From NCBI RefSeq assembly GCF_900233005.1, contig NZ_LT960611.1:2108001-2172000 (forward strand): a DNA stretch of 64,000 nt. The letters are read 5' to 3'. The first letter of the stretch is position 1. Every line of letters starts with the position of its first letter. Positions 55,517-64,000 of this stretch are shown piece after piece. Source of the DNA: Vibrio tapetis subsp. tapetis (GTDB lineage Bacteria > Pseudomonadota > Gammaproteobacteria > Enterobacterales > Vibrionaceae). The notes beneath the pieces were generated by a model, which did no database searches, was not told where the DNA came from, and was given only the letters and a program-made list of their open reading frames with translations. Made by a program: the position numbers and the translations under genes.

Positions 55517-55614
55517 GTACCCGTCCATTGATTCGGTTAGGTACTACACGCCAGTGTTTTGTAGGCTAACACGCACATCGCTTCAATACGGTAGTACGTG
55601 CAGCCCTAGATTTT

Positions 55615-56820
55615 TTAGATTGAAAGAATGACACCAGCAATCGCGGCACTCATTAGGTTAGCAAGGACACCGGCAGTAATCGCCTTAGCGCCATTGTTAG
55701 AAATATAAGTGCGTCGTTCTGGCACTATGCTTCCAAGGCCACCAATTAACATCGCCATAGTGGAAATATTAGCAAAGCCACATAGTGCGAAAGTCACAAT
55801 GGCTTGCGAATGTTCGCTTAACTGGTCTTTCACTTCCATCAATTGAATAAACGCAACGAACTCGTTAACCACCACTTTGTTACCAATCAATGAACCCGCA
55901 ACGATCGCTTCATTCCATGGGATTCCGAGTAACCAAGCTACAGGAGCAAAAAGGTAGCCCATAATTAGGCCAAAGCTCAACTCAATACCAAACCATGAGC
56001 CGACGTTACCTAGTAAACCATCTAACAGGGCTATCACACTAACAAAAGCAAGCAGCGTTGCACCAACCGCTACCGCGATACGTACACCCGACATAGCACC
56101 ATCAGCCATCGCTTCAACAACATTTGCTGCTCGTGGAATCTCAACGTCATCCAGATCATTCACTTGCACGTCATCCGGGCTTGGCGGAACCAAGATTTTC
56201 GCCATTAATAACCCTGCTGGAGCAGACATAAACGCAGCAGTAATCAGGTAATTTAAATCCACGCCAAGTGACGCGTAACCAACCAAAGTGCCACCCGCTA
56301 CCGAAGCAAGTCCACAGGTCATCACGGCAAAAAACTGAGAGTCGCTCATTTTGCTCAGATAAGGTTTAACAACTAGGGGAGCCTCAATCATGCCAACAAA
56401 GATATTGGCAGTCGCCGAAAGTGATTCCGCACGGCCAGTGCCCAAAAGTTTTTGCAAAGCGCCACCAATAAGGTTGATGACTCTTGGCATTAAACCAATG
56501 TGATAAAGTGCTGAAATTAGAGCCGAGAAGAAGATGATCACACCCAATACATTGATGGCGAAAACAAACCCATTACTTCCATCTGCTAAGCCTCCAAATA
56601 AGAACCCAATCCCGTGCTGTCCGTAATCGATCAAGCCAGATACGGCTCCGGTCACGCTATTAAGCGCATTTTTGCCTGCTGGCAAATATAAAACCAGGTA
56701 TGCAAAAAATATCTGTAAAAGAAAGGCTAAACCTACCGTGCGTAATGGGATATTTTTACGATTGGTTGATAGCAACCAAGCGGTAAATAAAATAGCAATG
56801 ATGCCTAATATTGAAGTCAT
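55615..56820 (-). CDS. nupC: NupC-type concentrative nucleoside transporter
   Basis: 401 residues, about eight to ten membrane segments, CNT family. Cation-coupled uptake of nucleosides across the inner membrane. Landmarks: GFLFGGLADGSNGFVFAINVLGVIIFFSALISALYHIG, then GMIEAPLVVKPYL (substrate-site segment), VAGGTLVGYA, and GSLIGNKVVVNEFVAF near the C-terminus. It is monocistronic; a leader hairpin directly precedes the start codon. Confidence 0.93.
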   Translation of the reverse strand: MTSILGIIAILFTAWLLSTNRKNIPLRTVGLAFLLQIFFAYLVLYLPAGKNALNSVTGAVSGLIDYGQHGIGFLFGGLADGSNGFVFAINVLGVIIFFSALISALYHIGLMPRVINLIGGALQKLLGTGRAESLSATANIFVGMIEAPLVVKPYLSKMSDSQFFAVMTCGLASVAGGTLVGYASLGVDLNYLITAAFMSAPAGLLMAKILVPPSPDDVQVNDLDDVEIPRAANVVEAMADGAMSGVRIAVAVGATLLAFVSVIALLDGLLGNVGSWFGIELSFGLIMGYLFAPVAWLLGIPWNEAIVAGSLIGNKVVVNEFVAFIQLMEVKDQLSEHSQAIVTFALCGFANISTMAMLIGGLGSIVPERRTYISNNGAKAITAGVLANLMSAAIAGVILSI

Positions 56821-56822
56821 GT

Positions 56823-56858
56823 CGCGTCTTCTTGGGGTTATAAAACAGGAAAGACGCG
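56823..56858 (-). promoter_or_regulatory. Leader hairpin overlapping the nupC ribosome site
   Basis: Arms CGCGTCTT and AAGACGCG form an 8-bp stem whose base is 2 bases from the ATG. The Shine-Dalgarno-like AAGAAGA is within or beside the 3' arm. It could limit translation or act as a switch. Confidence 0.5.
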
Positions 56859-57049
56859 CATTGTAAGAGCGAAATTAGCAGATGCAAGTTAGGCTTGTTA
56901 ATGATTTGAAACAACTTGGTCAGCACAAAATTCAAACAACAGTAACGTACTGATTTAATAGAATTATCAGTAACGTATTTACCAACTATTTCCATATGGA
57001 AAAAATATTTCCCACCATAGAAACAATCGTTTGCTTTTTATCTTATTCG

Positions 57050-57991
57050 CTAATTCAATTGAATCGTTGATTGTAGCGATCTATCCCAGTATGGCTCATC
57101 TCCTAAATGCTGTTTAAGAAAATCAATAACCACAGCAAGCTTCTTCGGTTTGTGCTTTCTGCTTGGATACACCGCGTAGAAGGTCATCTTTTGATTTGCT
57201 CGCCAGTCTGGTAATAACTGAAGCAACTCCCCTTTGCGAAATTCGTCTTTAAGCAAGTAAGTCGCTAAGTAAGCAATACCCCAACCTGATATTGCGGCAT
57301 TCCGAACCGCTTCCGCCAAATCGACTTGATAGTTACCCGAGACGTTAATCCATAATTCTTCGTCTTCCTTGCTAAAGCTCCAAGTACTGTAATCTCTCTG
57401 GCGGCTGTGATAAATCAAGCAATTGTGTTCCATCAGATCTTGAGGCTGATATGGCGTACCGCACTTAGCCAAATAATCTGGTGAAGCCACCAACACAAAG
57501 CGTGTCTCGGTGAGCCTTTGCGCCACATAACCATCAGGCAATTGCTCAAGATTCGTTATCCATAAATCGAGGCCTATTTCGACCATATCGACATAGTCAT
57601 CGAACAGGCTAACTTCGATCTGTAATAACGGGTAAGCGAGTTGCAGCTCCTCAATTAAGGGAATGATATGCAATGTACCAAACGATTGGGCAATGCCAAT
57701 CCTTAATGGCCCCGAGACTTCATCTCGTTGGTCTTCAACCAAGTTTGCCGCATCTTCCATGGCAGCCATCAACGTTGTACAGCATTGATAAAACTGTTCA
57801 CCCGTCGGCGTTGCCGATACAGTACGGGTTGTTCTTTGTACTAGTTTGACCTTAAGTTCCGATTCTAATTTAGCAATTTGCTTACTAACGTGAGAAACCG
57901 ATACATTGAGTTGCTTTGCTGCAACAGTGAAGCTTCCATGCAAGATCAAATTGTAAAAAATCACCATTTGACTGGCTCTTTCTGTCGACAT
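57050..57991 (-). CDS. LysR-family transcriptional regulator
   Basis: 313 residues from ATG 57991 (AAGGA 8 bases upstream). The N-terminal helix-turn-helix reads SFTVAAKQLNVSVSHVSKQIAKLESELKVKLVQRTTRTVSATPTGE. The rest is a two-lobe substrate-binding-like effector domain (GPLRIGIAQSFGTLHIIPLIEELQLAYPLLQIEVSLFDDYVDMVE). It lies downstream of the nupC promoter region and could regulate it; no pairing is shown by the sequence. Effector unknown. Confidence 0.88.
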   Translation of the reverse strand: MSTERASQMVIFYNLILHGSFTVAAKQLNVSVSHVSKQIAKLESELKVKLVQRTTRTVSATPTGEQFYQCCTTLMAAMEDAANLVEDQRDEVSGPLRIGIAQSFGTLHIIPLIEELQLAYPLLQIEVSLFDDYVDMVEIGLDLWITNLEQLPDGYVAQRLTETRFVLVASPDYLAKCGTPYQPQDLMEHNCLIYHSRQRDYSTWSFSKEDEELWINVSGNYQVDLAEAVRNAAISGWGIAYLATYLLKDEFRKGELLQLLPDWRANQKMTFYAVYPSRKHKPKKLAVVIDFLKQHLGDEPYWDRSLQSTIQLN

Positions 57992-58008
57992 GTTCAATCC
58001 TTAGCATT

Positions 58009-58032
58009 AAAAAAGGGCTCTTACAGAGCCCT
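58009..58032 (-). terminator. Terminator of the transglycosylase gene
   Basis: GGGCTC/GAGCCC stem with a 5-nt loop and six T on the minus strand, 15 bp after the stop; it lies 18 bp upstream of the LysR start. Confidence 0.88.
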
Positions 58033-58046
58033 CTTATTTCACATTT

Positions 58047-59021
58047 TTATTCGTCAAATTTAATTCTATCGGCTAAATGACTAACGGCTAACGCAAAGTA
58101 ATAAGAGCGATTCCATTTCATCAATACCTGATAGTTATTATAGATGAGATAAGATCGGCCATTTACGTCATCAGGCATAATAAGCCAAGCTTCGATATCC
58201 GTATCCGGTTGAGGCAACGCACCGCCATTCATACGCGTTACGCCAAGCTCTCCCCACTGCGCTAAAGTCTTCGCTTTATCCTGTTGACGACCTTGCAGAT
58301 CACTATCTATTCCTTTAGGAACCAAAACTTGGCGCCCCCAAGTATAGGTATCATCCCAGCCCGATTGCTTTAGGTAATTGGCAGTAGACGCAAACACATC
58401 AGCTTTTGTGTTCCAAATATCCTTTTTCCCGTCACCATTACCATCCGCTGCATACGCAATAAATGAACTCGGCATAAACTGACACTGCCCCATCGCTCCG
58501 GCCCATGATCCTTTCATGTCTTGGGCGGCAATATGGCCTTGTTCAAGTATCGTTAAGGCTGCCATCGTTTCTTTACGGAAGAAAGCTTCACGGCGTCCGT
58601 CATAAGCTAACGTCGTTAACGCATCGATCACACTATAACCACCGGTAAACTTACCGAAATTACTTTCAACGCCCCACAAAGCAACAATGAAACGGGGCTG
58701 AACACCAAACTCCTCACCAATCTGTTTCAATTCCGTGTAGTGTTTGCTGTACAACTGCTTAGCCTGTTTCACTTTCCAGTCAGGCACCGCTCGCGGAATG
58801 TATTCGTCCAGAGTCAATCGCTTTTCAGGTTGATTTCTGTCCGCTTTTACCGCTCGCGGTTTGTACGTTACATCGACAAATGCACTGCTTAAGGTTTGTT
58901 CAGAGATCCCTTTCTGTCTGGCTTCGGCTTTTAATTCACTGACGTATTCATCAAAAGTAGGTTTCGCCATTATTGATGTGGATAAACCCAGCCCTATAAT
59001 CGTTGTTATGATCTTCCTCAA
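58047..59021 (-). CDS. Lytic murein transglycosylase, MltB family
   Basis: 324 residues. A signal peptide ends at STSIMA with no lipobox Cys, so this is a soluble periplasmic member rather than lipoprotein MltB. The catalytic Glu is in VALWGVESNFGKFTGGY; other landmarks are GSWAGAMGQCQFMPSSFIAYAADGNGDGKKDIW and ANYLKQSGW. Cleaves peptidoglycan glycan strands with formation of 1,6-anhydro ends. It is probably co-transcribed with ycgL upstream (28 bp gap). Confidence 0.92.
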   Translation of the reverse strand: MRKIITTIIGLGLSTSIMAKPTFDEYVSELKAEARQKGISEQTLSSAFVDVTYKPRAVKADRNQPEKRLTLDEYIPRAVPDWKVKQAKQLYSKHYTELKQIGEEFGVQPRFIVALWGVESNFGKFTGGYSVIDALTTLAYDGRREAFFRKETMAALTILEQGHIAAQDMKGSWAGAMGQCQFMPSSFIAYAADGNGDGKKDIWNTKADVFASTANYLKQSGWDDTYTWGRQVLVPKGIDSDLQGRQQDKAKTLAQWGELGVTRMNGGALPQPDTDIEAWLIMPDDVNGRSYLIYNNYQVLMKWNRSYYFALAVSHLADRIKFDE

Positions 59022-59049
59022 CCTAACTCTCCTTTCGCATGTTGGCTTG

Positions 59050-59325
59050 CTACGAGCGTGCAGCCTTTTGCTCTTTGTATTTTTCTAATTGGTTTTCAAC
59101 TGGCGGTGGTACTTGTAAAAAGAATCCATCCGTCTTCAGTGATTGTTTCACTTTCTCAATATCTACTTGAGCTAATGTTCTGCCATCCATCTTAATCACC
59201 ATCACGAACATCGGTGTGCCAAACACCTTTTTCAGTTCTTCTGGTACGTCAGAGAAATCGTCTTTTTTTGGCACGTAGAGGTACATACCTTCTTTCTTGC
59301 TGCTTTTGTAGATAGAACACAACAT
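59050..59325 (-). CDS. ycgL: YcgL-domain protein
   Basis: 91 residues from ATG 59325 (AGGT upstream); the longer open frame extends into the minC promoter region without support. The sequence [36 protein letters not shown] and the C-terminal GFFLQVPPP are the YcgL family signature. It is a small cytoplasmic protein of unknown function that is conserved beside minCDE in gammaproteobacteria, as here. Confidence 0.92.
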   Translation of the reverse strand: MLCSIYKSSKKEGMYLYVPKKDDFSDVPEELKKVFGTPMFVMVIKMDGRTLAQVDIEKVKQSLKTDGFFLQVPPPVENQLEKYKEQKAARS

Positions 59326-59502
59326 AAGTAACCTATTTTTAATCCTTTTGTTCACACATAAAGTTAAGTTTTCGCAAACTTTATGAGATTTTGGTATGAA
59401 AGCACCTATTTGGCAATAAGATTGCTTGATGAGGCTAGTTAACAAATATAACATGCTTACATCTCTTGGCTATCGTAATAGCATAACGTTTGAAGAAGTA
59501 AG

Positions 59503-60165
59503 ATGACCACAACAACAGATTTAAAAGGAAGCAGTTTCACCTTATCTGTTCTCCACTTATCCGGAAATCAAGTTGAAGACAGCATTACCTTCCTCAATCA
59601 AAAGGTTGAGCAAGCGCCTGCTTTTTTTGCTAATGCTCCGGTGGTACTAAACGTCGAACTCGTTTCAGGTGACATTGATTTTCATGCACTGAAAACGGGG
59701 GTTCTCAATGCAGGAATGATTCCAGTTGGTATCGCAGGTTGTAAAGACAGGCGTGCACAAGATTCAGCAAAACAAGCTGGCTTTGCGTTGATGTCGGCTA
59801 GTAAGTCGCCAACCAGAGAACCTGCAAAAATGGCTCCAGTTAAAATAATTCGAACTCCGATTCGTTCTGGCCAACAGGTGTATGCCAAAGATGGGGACTT
59901 AGTGATCTTAAGCCACGTTAGCGCAGGCGCAGAAGTTATTGCCGATGGCAGCATTCATATTCACGGCACATTGCGTGGTCGTGCGATTGCCGGAGCGAGT
60001 GGTCAAACGCAAGCCAAGATAATTTGTAACGATTTGCAAGCAGAGCTGATTTCCATCGCTGGAAACTATTGGCTTAGCGACAAAATTGAAAGCGGGTATT
60101 GGCAGAAGAAAATCATGTTTGGCATGATTGATGACCAACTGCATATCGACATACTCAGTATTTAA
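59503..60165 (+). CDS. minC: Septum site-determining protein MinC
   Basis: 220 residues. The N-terminal FtsZ-inhibitor domain is at about 1-100 and the C-terminal beta-helix at about 110-220 ([44 protein letters not shown]...IAGNYW), which binds MinD. Inhibits FtsZ ring formation at the poles. It heads the minCDE operon, with minD 19 bp later. Confidence 0.96.
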   Translation: MTTTTDLKGSSFTLSVLHLSGNQVEDSITFLNQKVEQAPAFFANAPVVLNVELVSGDIDFHALKTGVLNAGMIPVGIAGCKDRRAQDSAKQAGFALMSASKSPTREPAKMAPVKIIRTPIRSGQQVYAKDGDLVILSHVSAGAEVIADGSIHIHGTLRGRAIAGASGQTQAKIICNDLQAELISIAGNYWLSDKIESGYWQKKIMFGMIDDQLHIDILSI

Positions 60166-60184
60166 AAATAATAAGGAATTAATG

Positions 60185-60997
60185 ATGGCACGCATTATTG
60201 TTGTTACATCAGGCAAAGGTGGCGTAGGTAAAACAACCTCGAGTGCAGCTATTGCTTCTGGTCTTGCCCTTAAAGGCAAAAAAACCGCCGTAATAGACTT
60301 TGATATCGGCTTACGTAACCTAGATCTCATCATGGGTTGCGAGCGTCGTGTTGTTTACGACTTTGTAAATGTAATCAATGGCGAAGCAACGTTAAATCAA
60401 GCACTCATAAAAGATAAGCGTACCAGCAATCTTTTCATTCTACCCGCTTCTCAAACTCGTGATAAAGACGCGCTAACGAAAGAAGGCGTGGAACGCGTGT
60501 TTCAAGAAATGGACGAGATGGGTTTCGACTTCATTATCTGCGATTCTCCCGCAGGTATCGAGCAAGGCGCGTTAATGGCGCTATACTTTGCAGATGAAGC
60601 CATTGTTACCACCAACCCAGAAGTCTCTTCAGTACGCGATTCAGACCGTATCTTAGGTATCTTGGATTCAAAGAGCCGACGTTCAGAATTGGGCCTTGAG
60701 CCAGTTAAACAGCATTTATTGCTTACTCGCTACAACCCTGCTCGTGTAACGACAGGCGAAATGTTAAGTGTTGAAGATGTTGAAGAGATTCTTCATGTTC
60801 CGTTGATTGGCGTGATCCCAGAAAGCCAAGCTGTACTAAACGCGTCTAACAAAGGTGTACCGGTGATCTTCGATGAAGAAACTGATGCTGGTATGGCTTA
60901 CGGTGACGCAGTAGAACGTTTACTGGGTGAAACTATTGAATTCCGCTTTTTGACTGAACAGAAAAAAGGCATCTTTCAACGTCTATTTGGGAGCTAG
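60185..60997 (+). CDS. minD: Septum site-determining ATPase MinD
   Basis: 270 residues from ATG 60185 (AAGGA 7 bases upstream), matching the family start MARIIVVTSGKGG. Deviant Walker A GKGGVGKTT, switch I FDIGLRNLD, switch II DSPAGIE, and the C-terminal amphipathic membrane helix KKGIFQRLFG. Binds membrane and recruits MinC; ATP hydrolysis is triggered by MinE. minE begins 6 bp downstream. Confidence 0.97.
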   Translation: MARIIVVTSGKGGVGKTTSSAAIASGLALKGKKTAVIDFDIGLRNLDLIMGCERRVVYDFVNVINGEATLNQALIKDKRTSNLFILPASQTRDKDALTKEGVERVFQEMDEMGFDFIICDSPAGIEQGALMALYFADEAIVTTNPEVSSVRDSDRILGILDSKSRRSELGLEPVKQHLLLTRYNPARVTTGEMLSVEDVEEILHVPLIGVIPESQAVLNASNKGVPVIFDEETDAGMAYGDAVERLLGETIEFRFLTEQKKGIFQRLFGS

Positions 60998-61003
60998 TTA
61001 ATT

Positions 61004-61267
61004 ATGTCACTGCTGGAGTTTTTCCGACCACAAAAGAAAACATCCGCGAATGTTGCCAAAGAGCGCTTGCAGATCATCGTTGCTGAACGTCGTAAAGAAG
61101 GACAAGGTTCGCCATCTTATTTACCTCAATTAAAGCAAGACATTCTCGAAGTTCTTAAGAAATACGTAGACGTAAACCCTAACATGGTTGAAGTATCGCT
61201 AGATCAGAGCGATACCGATTTGTCCGTGCTAGAGCTGAACGTTAAACTGCCTGACGAAGAGAAGTAA
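61004..61267 (+). CDS. minE: Cell division topological specificity factor MinE
   Basis: 87 residues. The N-terminal anti-MinCD segment [29 protein letters not shown] and the C-terminal dimerisation domain are complete. Drives pole-to-pole oscillation of MinD. Last gene of the operon. Confidence 0.97.
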   Translation: MSLLEFFRPQKKTSANVAKERLQIIVAERRKEGQGSPSYLPQLKQDILEVLKKYVDVNPNMVEVSLDQSDTDLSVLELNVKLPDEEK

Positions 61268-61289
61268 TTTTTCCATTTCGAGCTAGCAC

Positions 61290-61322
61290 AAAAAAGCTCT
61301 GGTTTTCGCCAGAGCTTTTTTA
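61290..61322. terminator. Bidirectional terminator between minE and rnd
   Basis: AAAAAGCTCTGG / CCAGAGCTTTTT with A and T runs on both sides. Confidence 0.92.
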
Positions 61323-61347
61323 ATTTAGCGTTCACTTAAATGACTAG

Positions 61348-62466
61348 TTAATCAAAGTGCTTGATTAGCTTCTCGCCTAAGACTTCCAAACGCCAACCTT
61401 GCATGGTGTCTGGTAGAGTGCTTGGATCGCGGTCTTTCTTCCATACCCAAGTAAACACTTGATTGAGCTGCTTTTTAGACGCTAAGAATTCTGTTGCTAA
61501 GCCGGTTGCTTGCGCAGCACGCTTTACTTCATCTTTTAGGTCTTTAAACAATTGCTTATAACCAGGAAGATCCATTAAACGGTCAATGGCTTGCGGCCAC
61601 TCTTCTTCTGGTACTAACTCGCCTTCTTTTACCATCGCGATCACTCGATTGCCATGGCGTCTAATTTCTCGAAAATCAAAGCCCTCTTGCTCCATTTTCT
61701 TCAAGCTCTTAATGTTTAAACGAGCGCATTCAAGCATATCTTGTTCACGGAACACAAAGTTAAGTGCCAAATCACGCTTAATGGCTTCTTCGACACGCCA
61801 TTTAGCTAGAATTTGGAGGGTAGCTAACTGCTTTGGCTGTAATTGCCAAGCGCCCTTTACATCGATGTAAGCGACGTCTGGTACATGACGTACAGCACGC
61901 TTACTAACGACTAAATCAGATTCTTGCTGCACGGCTTCCCACCAGCCAGCCTCTTGCACTGCGACTTCAAGCTTTTGATAAATAGGCTGCAAATAAAACA
62001 CATCGGCGGCCGCGTATTCGAGTTGCTTTTCAGTCAGTGGTCTTGCTAACCAGTCTGTTCGAGCTTCGCTTTTGTCCAACTCGATATCAAGATACTCTTT
62101 CGCTAGGGCAGCAAAGCCTGTCGACAAACCATGGCCTAAAAACGCCGCCATGATTTGGGTGTCAATCATCGGGGTTGGCATGGTTCCAAATGAATGCGCG
62201 AACACTTCTAAGTCTTCACCACAGGCATGTAACACCTTTACCACTGCCGTGTCTTTCAGCAACGCGGTGAATGCACTCATATCGTCGATTTCTGTCGGAT
62301 CAATTAATGACAAGTTTTCGCCATCGAAAAGTTGGATCAGCCCAAGCTGCGGAAAATAGGTACGTGTGCGAACAAATTCGGTATCCAACATAACGGTATC
62401 AACTTCTCTGGCAAGTTGACAAACGCGTTCTAATTCAGTTTGGTTGACAATGATTTGATAATTCAC
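61348..62466 (-). CDS. rnd: Ribonuclease D
   Basis: 372 residues from GTG 62466 (GAGAAG upstream), which gives the family N-terminus VNYQII; the longer in-frame reading begins inside the group II intron and is rejected. DEDD exonuclease with Exo I DTEFVRTRTYFP, Exo II LHACGEDLEVF and Exo III YAAADVFYL, followed by two HRDC domains (about 205-290 and 295-370). Trims tRNA and other RNA 3' ends. The intron 3' end is 47 bp upstream, so the native promoter may be separated from the gene. Confidence 0.95.
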   Translation of the reverse strand: MNYQIIVNQTELERVCQLAREVDTVMLDTEFVRTRTYFPQLGLIQLFDGENLSLIDPTEIDDMSAFTALLKDTAVVKVLHACGEDLEVFAHSFGTMPTPMIDTQIMAAFLGHGLSTGFAALAKEYLDIELDKSEARTDWLARPLTEKQLEYAAADVFYLQPIYQKLEVAVQEAGWWEAVQQESDLVVSKRAVRHVPDVAYIDVKGAWQLQPKQLATLQILAKWRVEEAIKRDLALNFVFREQDMLECARLNIKSLKKMEQEGFDFREIRRHGNRVIAMVKEGELVPEEEWPQAIDRLMDLPGYKQLFKDLKDEVKRAAQATGLATEFLASKKQLNQVFTWVWKKDRDPSTLPDTMQGWRLEVLGEKLIKHFD

Positions 62467-62553
62467 TGGCTTCTCTAAGTTAAAAAAGGGCGGAACGGCA
62501 CTAAACATAAGACATCGAGTAGGGTGAGGCGTCTCCGCCTCATCCCTCTCACA

Positions 62554-62584
62554 GAACCGTACGTACGGACCTCGTATACGGCTC
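62554..62584 (-). ncRNA. Group II intron domain V
   Basis: Stem GAGCCGTA / TACGGTTC with a 2-nt CG bulge and the catalytic AGC triad. At 31 nt it is slightly shorter than the usual 34. The RT stop codon (62583-62585) overlaps its 5' end. Confidence 0.88.
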
Positions 62585-63859
62585 ATGCACATTTCCATTC
62601 AGCATAATGGCTGAACACATATCCTGTCCTAACGTGTTCAAGATTCACTAATCCAAGGTCGTTAAACCATTGATTTGGCATCGAGTAACTGGCTAATGGA
62701 CTCGCAGCATTTCTCCAACTATCCATACAGATATACCTGAATGACCCTTCGTAACCTAGCTGTCTTAGCCTGCGGTGGAGTCGGGTCGGTTTTTTTCCAT
62801 AATCGTAATTGGACGCTGCGAAGTCTTCGCCTTAACCACGCGGCCAGTTTCTTAAACTCCCTGTTGGCATTCGCTATTCGAAAGTACTGGCTGAACCCTC
62901 TCAGAAGTGGATTCAGTTGTTTAATGACTTCTAACAATGGCTTACCGCCATTGCGTCTTGTCACTCGCTTCAACTTTCCTTTGAACGTCGACATTTTCTT
63001 TGGCTGAATACGGCTATAATGGCTACCGATTTCTATTCCAAGGAATTTCACACCTTCGCCGCTGTGCGCTATGTGTGATTTGGTTTCGTTCACCGTTAAC
63101 TTGAGCTGTTTTTCCAGGACCTTCGTTGCCTGTACTTGCGCATTTTCTGCACCTTTACGGCTGCGACAGAAGATCAGTATGTCGTCGGCATAACGGACTA
63201 TTCGATGTCCTCGCTTTCGCATCTCTTGATCAAACGCATCCAGATAGATGTTCGCTATCAGTGGGCTTATTACTCCACCTTGCGGACTACCTATCTCGGT
63301 ATGCTGCCACTCTCCATCAACCATTACGCCACTTTTCAGGAACTGTTTGATGAGCTCCAGTACGCTACTGTCTGTGACTCGTTTCTTAATGCTTTTTAGA
63401 ATAAGCTCGTGGTCGAGCTTATCGAAGCACTTCGATAAGTCCATATTGTTGCATTCCGTATCGACGGATGAACATCGTCGCTTTGTTTATAGCATCGTGA
63501 CAACTTCGATTCGGTCTATACCCAAAGCTGGATGGGTGAAACTGCTCTTCGAAGATTGGGGTTAATAGATCATTTAGAGCTTGTTGGACAACTCTATCCC
63601 GTACTGTTGGGATCCCAAGTAATCGCACCCCACCATCATCTTTCGGTATTTCTACCCGTCTGACGGGTTGAGGGGTGTATCGCTTGGTTTTGAGTTCCAG
63701 AAGAAGTTGATCTAGGTTATCACTCAGATTTTGGGCGTAGTCGCTTAGGCTCTGCCTATCTATTCCGGCCGCGCCTTTCGCTTTCCACACTTTTTTAAAT
63801 CCTTTATAGAGTCGCTCTTTGTGGAGCAAGTGACCATATAAACTGTAGTAAACTCTCAA
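62583..63859 (-). pseudogene. ltrA: Intron-encoded reverse transcriptase/maturase, two frameshifts
   Basis: Three frame segments reconstruct one protein. Segment one (63859-63419) has RT motifs up to HPSSFGYRPNRSCHDAINKA. Segment two starts near 63444 with MDLSKCFDKLDHE (motif A Asp) and includes GSPQGGVISPLIANIYL and the catalytic YADD. Segment three, a third frame from about 62757 to 62583, supplies LGYEGSFRYICMDSWRNAASP...HYAEWKCA, the usual C-terminus. At the first break the few residues before MDLSK (commonly VVD) are missing; at the second the frame shifts in the TARLR/LGYEG stretch. As read, no full-length RT is made, so self-mobility is probably lost unless a helper acts in trans. Confidence 0.88.
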
Positions 63860-64000
63860 CTTTTTCCTTTAGATTGTGTGCCGTGTGGGGACAAATGCTC
63901 TCTCACAGTGTTGGTGTATTTCACTCCACTCTCTAGCCTTCTAGCTCAATGGCAATTTACTAGAGTGAGTCAGAGTTACTCCCTTGTACGGTTTCTCGCT

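Larger units (their letters stand above)
62514..64000 (-). mobile_element. Group II intron (5' end outside window)
   Basis: Leftward intron. The 3' end is set by domain V (62554-62584), then domain VI with its bulged A seven bases from the terminal ...CTCGAT, complement of 62514. The reverse transcriptase gene sits upstream, as usual. The 5' splice site and domains I-III extend past 64000; the 140 bases above the RT start contain no GUGYG that I can defend. It was inserted just before rnd. Confidence 0.9.

Noticed and set aside
59326..59454. Longer YcgL start
   Set aside because: The family N-terminus is [10 protein letters not shown] at 59325, and the extension would cover the minC upstream region.
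62467..62598. Extended N-terminus of ribonuclease D
   Set aside because: The extra codons translate group II intron domains V and VI; GTG 62466 gives the known family start.
63126..63565. Plus-strand open frames within the intron RT region
   Set aside because: They are antisense to conserved RT motifs, including YADD, and have no independent support.
1..64000. CRISPR array, toxin-antitoxin pair, prophage or secretion system
   Set aside because: No regularly spaced repeats, no phage structural genes and no recognisable defence genes were seen.

Overview
The window is chromosomal DNA from a marine gammaproteobacterium, almost certainly a Vibrionaceae member and probably a Vibrio. The evidence is a pfaABCD polyunsaturated fatty acid synthase cluster, a minCDE-ycgL-lytic transglycosylase-rnd neighbourhood, folD beside a tRNA-Arg, and moderate GC with typical Vibrio codon use. 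The species cannot be named from the sequence.

Layout. 1-15187: the 3' part of pfaA, then pfaB, pfaC and pfaD in one rightward operon ending at a clear terminator; this is the anaerobic-type polyketide route to EPA/DHA-class fatty acids. 15270-20189: accessory genes (a GST-like protein with a YbfB-type MFS transporter, a second MFS transporter, an unrecognised 143-residue protein, a secreted START-domain protein), a small repeat element and a 25-bp hairpin. 20329-26878: a leftward glucose-type ABC transporter (gtsABCD) behind its own two-component system; the ATPase gene has an in-frame amber codon. 27019-31372: a hybrid sensor kinase divergent from a PstS-like periplasmic protein plus porin pair. 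31465-36138: a methyl-accepting chemotaxis gene with a homopolymer frameshift, a MocR regulator and its divergent EamA exporter.

36170-49799 is the most interesting region: two divergent arms that look like a complete cyclodextrin/maltodextrin pathway resembling the Klebsiella cym locus. The leftward arm carries a binding protein, two permeases, a GH13 cyclomaltodextrinase, a ROK-fold protein without the kinase motifs, and a TrmB-type regulator. The rightward arm carries a porin, an LpxD-like acyltransferase, a free-standing copy of the MalK regulatory domain, a lipoprotein, a MalK-type ATPase and a secreted enzyme very like Klebsiella CGTase. CRP-like sites lie between the arms. The inferred logic is: CGTase makes cyclodextrins from starch outside the cell, the porin and ABC system import them, the cyclomaltodextrinase opens and hydrolyses them, and TrmB senses the sugar.

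49924-54391: a small hypothetical gene, a frameshifted SetA-like sugar efflux gene divergent from an AraC regulator, a diheme cytochrome c peroxidase behind a perfect FNR box, and tRNA-Arg(UCU). 54508-62466: conserved core genes folD (with a PurR box), nupC, a LysR regulator, an MltB-family transglycosylase, ycgL, minC, minD, minE and rnd. 62514-64000: the 3' part of a group II intron, inserted 47 bp before the rnd start codon, whose reverse transcriptase/maturase gene carries two frameshifts; its 5' end is outside the window.

Four genes are broken (gtsD, the chemotaxis receptor, the SetA-like transporter, the intron RT). Two of these are single-base changes in homopolymers and should be checked against raw reads before being called pseudogenes.
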